From JAPUIN01 sp041580375 (lineage in GTDB: Bacteria; Acidobacteriota; Polarisedimenticolia; Gp22-AA2): DNA of 11,184 nucleotides. Of this stretch, positions 5,361 through 11,184 are shown in pieces; within the stretch, counting starts at the first letter, position 1; each line of letters begins with the position of its first letter. A program made the translations under genes and the position numbers. The notes beneath the pieces were generated by a model. It made no database searches. It saw only the letters and a program-made list of their open reading frames with translations, and was not told where the DNA came from. The stretch is from NCBI GenBank assembly GCA_041580375.1, contig JBFGDZ010000123.1, positions 1-11,184 of the forward strand, in the 5' to 3' direction.

Positions 5361-8258
5361 GTGGCGCGCGCGCGGATCGACGGCATCGACATCAATTACC
5401 GGCAGGCCGGGGCGGGCGAGGACCTCGTCCTCGTTCACGGCCTCGGCGCGAACATGGCGTTCTGGCCGGCGCGCGTCTGGCGGAGCCTGGCGGGATCCCA
5501 CCACGTCACGGCGTACGATCTGCGCGGCCACGGGTACAGCGACATGCCGCCGTCCGGCTACACGACCGCCGACATGGCGGGGGATCTCCTGGGGCTGCTC
5601 GATCGGATCGGCGTGGAGCGCGCCCATCTGGTCGGCCACAGCTACGGCGGCGCCGTCGTTCTGCATTTCGCGGTCATGCACCCCGATCGGGTGCGCAGCC
5701 TCACCCTGGCCGACGCCCGCATCGCCGCCCTCCAGCCTCCGCAGACGATCCGCGATCTGCCGCACTGGGAGCACTGGTGGTCCCGATTCAGGGAGGCCGG
5801 GATCGAGGTGGCGGAGGATCAGCCGCTCGACTACAGCATCATCGAGATGCTCGCCGATCCGCGCTGGCACGAAGCGCGCCGCGCCCTGAAGCCGGGGCCG
5901 TTCTTCGTGCCGTTCGGGGGCTGGAACGGCGGGTCCCGGACTGCCGGCCGCTGGCTGAAGCTCCTCGAGACGACGACCGCCCGGGGCGATTTCAGGAAGG
6001 CGGGCGGGCTGACGCGCGAGGCGGTCCGCGTCATCGATCGTCCCGTTCTGCTGATCTACGGCGAGCATTCGCACTGTCTGGCCTCGTTCCGCGGCCTCCG
6101 GGAGATCCTGCCGCAGTGCAGCGCGGTCCTCTCCCCCGGCGCGGGTCACTTCCATCCGGCGGTCCGTCCCGATCAATTCGCGCGCAGCCTGCAGGACTTC
6201 CTGCAGGACATCGCGCCAGGGAGGCGCACGATGAAAAAGAGGATCCTCCTCATCAGCCCCGACTCCGACAACGAGGCGCTGTGGGTGAGCGGCGAGGAGG
6301 ACGAGGGGATGTGCGACGAGGTGCTGAACAACTTCCCCCCACTGGGGCTGGCGACCGTGGCGGGGCTGACGCCGGAGGACGACTTCGAGGTGGACCTGTG
6401 GGACGAGCTGGTCCACGGGCGCATCGACGACGGCACGTCGTTCCGCCGCGACTACGACCTGGTCGGCGTGACGGGATACAAGGCTCACCTGCCGCGCTGT
6501 CGCGAGGTGGCGGCGATCTTCCGCCGCCGCGGGATCCCGGTCGTGATCGGCGGCCCCGGCGCCTCCGCGTCCCCCGAGGAATACCGCGAGCACTTCGACA
6601 TCCTGTTCGTCGGGGAGGTCGAGAAAACTTGGCCCGAGTTCCTCGCGGACTGGAGAGCGGGACGACCGAAGCGCGAGTACCGTCAGATCGAGAAGCTCGA
6701 CCTGGCCGAGAGCCCGAAGCCCCGCTGGGACAGCATCGCGCCCGACCTCATGAAGTACGCCATGGGCGGCGTGCAGACCACGCGCGGATGCCCCTTCGAC
6801 TGCGAGTTCTGCGACGTCATCTACCTGTTCGGACGCCGCGCCCGCCACAAGCCGATCGCCACCGTCCTGGAGGAGATCGCCGCGCTGGAGCGCCTGGGGG
6901 TGAGGAGCATCTTCTTCTGCGACGACGAGTTCATCGGCGACCGCGCCTACGCCAAGGAGCTGCTGCGCGCGATGATCCCGCTCAACAACTCCTTCGCGCG
7001 CCCGCTCACGTATTCCACGCAGCTCACGATGAACCTGTCGAAGGACCCCGAGCTGCTCGAGCTGATGGCCGACGCCAACTTCAACCTCGTGTTCATCGGC
7101 ATCGAGACGCCCAACAACGACTCGCTCAAGGAGACGCACAAGCTCCAGAACGTGCGCCGGGATCTCGCGGCCGACGTGCGGACGATTCTGTCGTACGGGA
7201 TCGCCATCCGCGCCGGCATCATCGTCGGGTTCGATCACGACGGCCCGGACATCTTCGACATGCAGTACGAATTCATCCAGCGGGCGTGCCTGCCGAGCCT
7301 GGCGATCAACATGCTGAAGGCGCCCCTCGGAACCAAGCTGTGGTCCCGGCTGCGCCAGGAGGGACGGGTCGTCTCCGTGGCGCAATTCCACGGCAAGGGC
7401 CATCCCCGCACGTACACCAACATCCTCCCCAAGCGGATGACCCGGCTCCAGCTGCTGGCGGGGTACCGCAGCCTGCTGGAGCGGTTGCACACATGGGACG
7501 CGTTCCGCGAGCGCATCGAGGGGCTCGTCTCGGCGGTGCAGCGCAGGCCGCTCGTGGCCGAGCCGCCGATGACCTTCGACGAGGCGATGGCGCGGTGCAC
7601 CGCGATGCGAGTGAGCGAGGAGGGGCGGCGGACGATCGAGTCGATCCTGCGCCACACGGAGCGCACGGCCCCGTACATGATGCGCCGCGTGAAGATCCTG
7701 ATCGTCCAGCACGTCATGTACCTGGGGACGCTCGCGAAGCTGCTGCCGCAATGCGACCGGCAGATCGACGTCGAGGCGCGGGAGGATCTGCGTCTGGCCG
7801 TCGACAATCGCGCCATTCCCGTGCCGGTCGCATTCCGGACCTCGTTCAACTCCATCTTCCCGATCGTGTACCGCCGCGCGTACCTGAACCTGGAGGATCG
7901 GGGCCACCTGCCGGAGGCGCTGACCGAGATCTTCGTCGACTTTCTCGTGCGCTGGGGCGACTCGTTCGAGCGCCTCGAGCCCTTCCACGTCACGTTCCTG
8001 GAGGAGATCTGCGACCGCACCTGCGCGAAGCACAACGGCCGGCCGCCCGAGTCCTTCGTGCCCGTGACCGATCCGGAGGCGGCGGTGCCGGACGTCCGGC
8101 GCATCCGCCTCGCCGACGACATCCTCAAGGCCGTGGAGCAGACGCTCGTGAGCTTCGTTCGATCGTCGGCCGCCCGTCCCGCCACCACGGCGCCGGGAGC
8201 CCCTGCCCCGGCAGCCTCCGTCCTGGATGCGGGGAGCCCGCCCGCGGAGCCGATGTGA
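5361..8258 (+). CDS. Alpha/beta hydrolase - B12-binding radical SAM (DUF4070-type) in-frame fusion
   Basis: This is one open frame of 965 residues with no stop between two normally separate enzymes. Residues 1-288 are an alpha/beta hydrolase: oxyanion loop HGLGAN (26-31), nucleophile elbow GHSYGG (Ser94), and GAGHFHP with candidate catalytic His263. The usual Asp after PVLLIYGE is missing (GEHSHC), so the catalytic acid is uncertain (Glu235, or Asp118 after strand 6). From Met291 the protein is a B12-binding radical SAM enzyme with CPFDCEFC at fusion residues 477-484. A hydrolase next to an ACP-dependent synthase could release the chain as a thioesterase or hydrolyse an ester. The radical SAM part could methylate or rearrange unactivated carbons (inference). 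GTG 5361 is chosen from its RBS. The hydrolase may really be a separate protein whose stop was lost to mutation or a base-call error near 6210-6231, since other junctions in this operon use ATGA/GTGA overlaps. Confidence 0.8.
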   Translation: MARARIDGIDINYRQAGAGEDLVLVHGLGANMAFWPARVWRSLAGSHHVTAYDLRGHGYSDMPPSGYTTADMAGDLLGLLDRIGVERAHLVGHSYGGAVVLHFAVMHPDRVRSLTLADARIAALQPPQTIRDLPHWEHWWSRFREAGIEVAEDQPLDYSIIEMLADPRWHEARRALKPGPFFVPFGGWNGGSRTAGRWLKLLETTTARGDFRKAGGLTREAVRVIDRPVLLIYGEHSHCLASFRGLREILPQCSAVLSPGAGHFHPAVRPDQFARSLQDFLQDIAPGRRTMKKRILLISPDSDNEALWVSGEEDEGMCDEVLNNFPPLGLATVAGLTPEDDFEVDLWDELVHGRIDDGTSFRRDYDLVGVTGYKAHLPRCREVAAIFRRRGIPVVIGGPGASASPEEYREHFDILFVGEVEKTWPEFLADWRAGRPKREYRQIEKLDLAESPKPRWDSIAPDLMKYAMGGVQTTRGCPFDCEFCDVIYLFGRRARHKPIATVLEEIAALERLGVRSIFFCDDEFIGDRAYAKELLRAMIPLNNSFARPLTYSTQLTMNLSKDPELLELMADANFNLVFIGIETPNNDSLKETHKLQNVRRDLAADVRTILSYGIAIRAGIIVGFDHDGPDIFDMQYEFIQRACLPSLAINMLKAPLGTKLWSRLRQEGRVVSVAQFHGKGHPRTYTNILPKRMTRLQLLAGYRSLLERLHTWDAFRERIEGLVSAVQRRPLVAEPPMTFDEAMARCTAMRVSEEGRRTIESILRHTERTAPYMMRRVKILIVQHVMYLGTLAKLLPQCDRQIDVEAREDLRLAVDNRAIPVPVAFRTSFNSIFPIVYRRAYLNLEDRGHLPEALTEIFVDFLVRWGDSFERLEPFHVTFLEEICDRTCAKHNGRPPESFVPVTDPEAAVPDVRRIRLADDILKAVEQTLVSFVRSSAARPATTAPGAPAPAASVLDAGSPPAEPM
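6188..6209 (+). repeat. 10-bp direct repeat at the hydrolase C-terminus
   Basis: CCTGCAGGAC occurs twice (6188-6197 and 6200-6209) separated by TT, encoding LQDFLQD. Each copy contains the palindrome CCTGCAGG. It lies 8 bases before the Shine-Dalgarno of the radical SAM start and 21 bases before its ATG, at the point where a stop codon would be expected. A tandem repeat here is a plausible site for slippage or misassembly. Confidence 0.75.
6218..6224 (+). promoter_or_regulatory. Internal Shine-Dalgarno for the radical SAM open frame
   Basis: AGGGAGG sits 6 bases before ATG 6231, within the open frame of the hydrolase. It is among the best RBS/start pairs in the window. It argues that the radical SAM enzyme is made, at least partly, from its own start, whether or not the upstream hydrolase reads through into it. 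Confidence 0.7.
6231..8258 (+). CDS. B12-binding domain radical SAM protein (alternative internal-start product of the fusion frame)
   Basis: This would be a 675-residue protein starting at ATG 6231, with the family-typical opening MKKRILLISPDSDNEALW. Residues 1-145 form a Rossmann-like cobalamin-binding region (FPPLGLATVAGL, YDLVGVTGYKAHL, VVIGGPGAS, ILFVGEVEKTWPEF); the classic DxHxxG motif is absent, as in several BchE/HpnP-type enzymes. The radical SAM core binds a [4Fe-4S] cluster through Cys187, Cys191 and Cys194 (CPFDCEFC) and shows FFCDDEFIGDRAYAKELL, VFIGIETPN and GIIVGFDHDG. The block around NMLKAPLGTKLWSRL to about residue 440 matches DUF4070, as found in the hopanoid methylase HpnP and relatives. 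Residues about 455-645 are an extra C-terminal region I cannot assign, followed by an Ala/Pro-rich tail. A likely role is methylation or another radical step on the acyl product (inference). Its 3' end overlaps the next gene by GTGA. Confidence 0.7.
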   Translation: MKKRILLISPDSDNEALWVSGEEDEGMCDEVLNNFPPLGLATVAGLTPEDDFEVDLWDELVHGRIDDGTSFRRDYDLVGVTGYKAHLPRCREVAAIFRRRGIPVVIGGPGASASPEEYREHFDILFVGEVEKTWPEFLADWRAGRPKREYRQIEKLDLAESPKPRWDSIAPDLMKYAMGGVQTTRGCPFDCEFCDVIYLFGRRARHKPIATVLEEIAALERLGVRSIFFCDDEFIGDRAYAKELLRAMIPLNNSFARPLTYSTQLTMNLSKDPELLELMADANFNLVFIGIETPNNDSLKETHKLQNVRRDLAADVRTILSYGIAIRAGIIVGFDHDGPDIFDMQYEFIQRACLPSLAINMLKAPLGTKLWSRLRQEGRVVSVAQFHGKGHPRTYTNILPKRMTRLQLLAGYRSLLERLHTWDAFRERIEGLVSAVQRRPLVAEPPMTFDEAMARCTAMRVSEEGRRTIESILRHTERTAPYMMRRVKILIVQHVMYLGTLAKLLPQCDRQIDVEAREDLRLAVDNRAIPVPVAFRTSFNSIFPIVYRRAYLNLEDRGHLPEALTEIFVDFLVRWGDSFERLEPFHVTFLEEICDRTCAKHNGRPPESFVPVTDPEAAVPDVRRIRLADDILKAVEQTLVSFVRSSAARPATTAPGAPAPAASVLDAGSPPAEPM

Positions 8259-10627
8259 ACGGACGCTCATTCGGCGGCCTGAATGCCGTGAATTTCAGGA
8301 AGATCGCCCCGAACGGATTCGGCGACCCGCACAACAGCTACCCGCACGCCATGACCTGGTTCAACGATCGTCTCTACGTCACGACGACGCGGGACAATCT
8401 GGTCATCCTGAAGATGCGATCTCCGTTCGAGATCCCGCTGGAGTTCTGGCCCGTGCCGCTGCCGCAGGATCTCTGGGATCTGGACCTGCGCGCGCAGATC
8501 TGGCGGCACGACCCCGCGGACGGATCCTGGGAGAAGGTCCACACCTCGCCGATGACGACCGGGCCCGGCGGTGTCGAAGTCCCGTTGAGCATCGCCTATC
8601 GCACGATCGGCGCTTTCCAGGGGCGGAGCGACCGCGCGCCCGCCCTCTACGTCCCGACCTTCGCCCCCTCGATGCTCGGGGTGGGAAGCGTGCTCCTGCG
8701 CTCGGAGGACGGCGTGGCGTTCTCGGAGGTCTCCGGACCCGGTCCCGGCGTCGAGGGCCAGTCCTTTCGATCGTTCCGCACGATGGTGCCGTTCAAGGGC
8801 CGCCTGTTCACCGCTCCCACGATGGGGGTCGAGCGGGGCAAGCCGAACATCGCCGGCGCCGCCGTGGTCCTGGCGAGCGACGATCCGGCCTCGGGCTCGT
8901 GGGAGGTGGCGAACGAGATCGACTTCGGCGACCCGGGCAACCTCTCGGTGTTCGAGATGGTCGTCCACGGCGAACACCTGTACGCCAGCACGCTGAACGT
9001 CCAGACGGGCTTGCAGATCTGGAAAACCGACGGCGAGGGCCGGCCCCCGTTCCGCTGGACGCGGGTCGTGACGCACGGCGCCTGGCGCGGCAAGCTGAAC
9101 GAGGCCGCGGTGACGATGCTGCCGTTCAAGGGGAGCCTCTTCGTGGGCGCGGCGATCCAGAACGGCGGGTACGACCGGATCCACAAGATCGGCCCCGCGG
9201 CTCCCGAGCTGATCCGCATCAATCCGGACGATTCGTGGGACCTGATCGTCGGCGATGCGCGCACGACGCCCGACGGGCTGAAGGTGCCCCTCTCCGGGAT
9301 GGGACCCGGCTTCAACAATCCATTCGCCGGGTACTTCTGGCAGATGTGCGAGCACGACGGGTGGCTCTACCTCGGCACGTTCGACTCGTTCGTATTCCTC
9401 GAATACGCCCTCATCCCGGACACGCCGGAGTGGCCGAAGAATCTCCTGAAGATGAGCAGCCTGGACGCGCTTCTCCGGCGCTGCGCCGGCTTCGATCTCT
9501 GGCGCAGCGCCGATGGGGTGCGCTGGGCGCCCGTGTCGCGCAACGGCTTCAACAACCGGTTCAACTACGGCGTCCGCACCATGTGCTCCACGCCCCGCGG
9601 GCTCTACGTGGGCGCTACCAACCCGTTCGGACCCGACGTCGCCGTGCGCCACGAGGGAGGATGGCAGTACGAGCCGAACCCCGCAGGCGGCCTGGAGGTC
9701 TGGCTCGGCAGCGCCATGGCGATGTCCGAGGTCCCGGAGGCGCGCGAGCCGCTCCCGCTGGCCGGGGACACGGTGCCCCACCTGGGGGAGCTGTCGCTCG
9801 ACGAGGCCGTGGGCGGCGGCGGCGAGCCCGAGATCACGGATCTCGACGAGGCCGCCGACCGCTGGATCGATCATCTGTACGGCGAATCCGGGTACCGGGG
9901 CTTCGGGTACTGGCGCGAGGACGTGCGATCGGCGAACGCCGCATGCCGGGCGCTCGTGGAGGAGATGGCGAGCCTCCTTCCGTCCGGCGCCGGTTCGATT
10001 CTGGAGATCGCCACGGACACGGGCGAGTCGGCGCAGGCGCTCATCGAGCGGCGCAGCGCGGACGCCGTCACCGGCGTCCGTTTCGATCGTCCGCAGACGG
10101 CGGCGTGCCGCAGGCTCCTTCCTCGTGTCCGATTCAAACGGGGCCGCTGGCCGCGGCTGCCCTTCCGCCGCGGTGTATTCGATCACGTGATCTGCATCGA
10201 CGTCCCCGGCCGGCGCGGAGACCGGCTCCGGGCGCTCCGCGAGATGCACCGCGTCCTCAAGCCGGGAGGAGGCCTGGTCATCGCCGACATGCTGTCGGCC
10301 GACCCGCTCCCCCCGACGGGCGAGGTGCGACCGGGCGACACCGCGGACGCGCCCCCGGCGTACGAAGCGGTCCTGCGCGCCGCGGGTTTCGAGGACGCTC
10401 GGGCGCTCGACCGGTCCTTCGAGTGCTGGACCTCGTTCCGCAAGCACTCAACCCGCTTCTTCCTGATGCGCCTTTTGGCGGGACTGATGGACCTCGAGCT
10501 GTACCGGCGGATCATCTCCCGGCTGCCGGGAGGCGAGGGGGCGATCGACGGCTACGTCCTGGCCACCGCGCGCAGGCCCCCGACGACGCCCGGCGCCGGG
10601 GCCCCGCCGGGGAGAAAGCGATCATGA
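8255..10627 (+). CDS. Beta-propeller-like protein fused to a degenerate SAM methyltransferase domain
   Basis: This 790-residue protein has two parts. Residues about 20-490 contain seven recurrences of a blade-like pattern (M-x-x-F-x-G-x-LYVGT), at about 31-44, 115-135, 173-188, 232-246, 285-300, 361-376 and 440-455. They are interspersed with DGxxW and GLxIW/GLEVW segments, consistent with a seven-bladed propeller. Residues about 530-775 resemble a class I methyltransferase: SILEIATDTGES stands where motif I (usually LDxGxGxG) belongs, then VFDHVICIDV and MHRVLKPGGGLVIADML. The glycine-rich loop is degenerate, so activity is uncertain and it may be a pseudo-enzyme or scaffold. No signal peptide is visible, unusual for a propeller that might otherwise be extracellular. 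Start GTG 8255 overlaps the radical SAM stop (GTGA), with GGAG at 8246-8249. I do not recognise the fusion as a named family. It is followed immediately by a canonical methyltransferase gene. Confidence 0.85.
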   Translation: MNGRSFGGLNAVNFRKIAPNGFGDPHNSYPHAMTWFNDRLYVTTTRDNLVILKMRSPFEIPLEFWPVPLPQDLWDLDLRAQIWRHDPADGSWEKVHTSPMTTGPGGVEVPLSIAYRTIGAFQGRSDRAPALYVPTFAPSMLGVGSVLLRSEDGVAFSEVSGPGPGVEGQSFRSFRTMVPFKGRLFTAPTMGVERGKPNIAGAAVVLASDDPASGSWEVANEIDFGDPGNLSVFEMVVHGEHLYASTLNVQTGLQIWKTDGEGRPPFRWTRVVTHGAWRGKLNEAAVTMLPFKGSLFVGAAIQNGGYDRIHKIGPAAPELIRINPDDSWDLIVGDARTTPDGLKVPLSGMGPGFNNPFAGYFWQMCEHDGWLYLGTFDSFVFLEYALIPDTPEWPKNLLKMSSLDALLRRCAGFDLWRSADGVRWAPVSRNGFNNRFNYGVRTMCSTPRGLYVGATNPFGPDVAVRHEGGWQYEPNPAGGLEVWLGSAMAMSEVPEAREPLPLAGDTVPHLGELSLDEAVGGGGEPEITDLDEAADRWIDHLYGESGYRGFGYWREDVRSANAACRALVEEMASLLPSGAGSILEIATDTGESAQALIERRSADAVTGVRFDRPQTAACRRLLPRVRFKRGRWPRLPFRRGVFDHVICIDVPGRRGDRLRALREMHRVLKPGGGLVIADMLSADPLPPTGEVRPGDTADAPPAYEAVLRAAGFEDARALDRSFECWTSFRKHSTRFFLMRLLAGLMDLELYRRIISRLPGGEGAIDGYVLATARRPPTTPGAGAPPGRKRS

Positions 10628-11184
10628 ACGAACCGATGGTCGACACGACCTACGAGCCGTTCTCCCGCGAGCCCGAGTACGTCGAAGCGAACCGCGGATT
10701 CGTGATGAGCCTCGGCCTCGAGCGCCGCGAGCGGGTCCTCGACCTGGCCTGCGGAACCGGCACCGTCGCCGACCTGATCTACGAGTCGAATCCGACCGCC
10801 CGGATCGCCGGGCTCGACATCAGCCGGGAGTCGCTTCTCCTGGCGCGCGAGCATTTCCACGCGCGCGCCGCGGGGCCCGATCTCGTGGAGGGATCCGCGG
10901 ACCGGCTGCCGTTCCGCGACGGATCGTTCGACGCGGTGGTCATGGGCAACTCGATCCACAACCTGCCGGACGCCGGCGCGCTCCTGAAGGAGATCCGCCG
11001 GGTTCTGCGGCGCGGAGGTCTGTTCGCATTCAACACCTCGTTCTACGCCGGGACGTTCCCCCCGGGGACCGAGCGGTTCTACCGCGAATGGCTCGCGCGG
11101 GCCCTCGCCGCGATCGCGGACAAACAGCGCGCCCTCCGATCGCGGGGGCAGCCGGAGGTGCGTCGCCGTCGAGGAAGCGCCGCG
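10624..11184 (+). CDS. Class I SAM-dependent methyltransferase (3'-partial)
   Basis: 187 residues are visible before the window ends. Motif I is canonical (VLDLACGTGTVADL, residues 38-51), followed by the acidic SAM-ribose contact in AGLDIS (Asp65), EGSADRLPFRDGSFDAVVMGNSIHNLPD (89-116) and the post-motif RRVLRRGGLFAFNTSFY. It falls in the Methyltransf_11/25 group; the acceptor (O, N or C) cannot be told. ATG 10624 overlaps the previous stop (ATGA), with GGAG at 10611-10614. The last ~8 residues (VRRRRGSAA) turn abruptly basic. The other two frames over the same bases also read plausibly, so a frameshift at the very end is possible. In context it is a likely tailoring enzyme and an active partner to the degenerate methyltransferase domain just upstream. 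Confidence 0.88.
   Translation, partial: MNEPMVDTTYEPFSREPEYVEANRGFVMSLGLERRERVLDLACGTGTVADLIYESNPTARIAGLDISRESLLLAREHFHARAAGPDLVEGSADRLPFRDGSFDAVVMGNSIHNLPDAGALLKEIRRVLRRGGLFAFNTSFYAGTFPPGTERFYREWLARALAAIADKQRALRSRGQPEVRRRRGSAA

Noticed and set aside
6231..8258. Naming the radical SAM enzyme hpnP (hopanoid C2 methylase)
   Set aside because: The core resembles that group, but there is an extra C-terminal region and no hopanoid genes nearby; the gene context points to an acyl/polyketide pathway.

Overview
The window is a high-GC bacterial segment (roughly 70% G+C by eye, with strong third-position G/C bias) carrying one densely packed operon, entirely on the + strand. No intergenic gap exceeds about 10 bases, and three of the gene junctions are 4-base ATGA/GTGA overlaps. 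I see no RNA gene, mobile element, CRISPR array or terminator. Any promoter must lie upstream of base 1. The gene content and composition resemble uncultured, high-GC Gram-negative soil or sediment lineages such as Acidobacteriota or myxobacteria-like groups. That placement is inference, and the sequence alone does not settle it.

Layout, left to right: (1) 3..3434 is the C-terminal 1,143 residues of a type I polyketide/fatty-acid synthase subunit: the end of a KS-AT linker, a complete acyltransferase (AT), an Ala/Pro-rich linker with one conserved-looking helix, a double-hotdog dehydratase (DH), and a C-terminal phosphopantetheinyl transferase (PPTase). The start is outside the window. (2) 3437..3778 is a discrete acyl carrier protein (ACP). 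(3) 3775..5352 is an alkaline-phosphatase-superfamily phosphodiesterase with all seven expected active-site residues. (4) 5361..8258 is one open frame holding an alpha/beta hydrolase followed, without a stop codon, by a B12-binding/DUF4070-type radical SAM enzyme; the radical SAM half has its own strong Shine-Dalgarno and ATG at 6231. (5) 8255..10627 is a seven-bladed beta-propeller-like domain fused to a degenerate SAM-methyltransferase-like domain. (6) 10624..>11184 is a canonical class I methyltransferase cut by the window end.

Taken together this looks like the middle of a biosynthetic gene cluster for an iteratively built acyl or polyketide product. The PKS subunit would load (AT), dehydrate (DH) and self-activate (PPTase) a chain carried on the separate ACP. 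The radical SAM enzyme and one or two methyltransferases would tailor it, and the hydrolase and phosphodiesterase would release or process it. PPTase at the C-terminus after DH recalls enediyne PKSs, but the ketoreductase and internal ACP of those enzymes are absent from the visible part. The combination of parts, plus the two unusual fusions, makes this a reasonable candidate for an undescribed pathway. The product cannot be read from the sequence.
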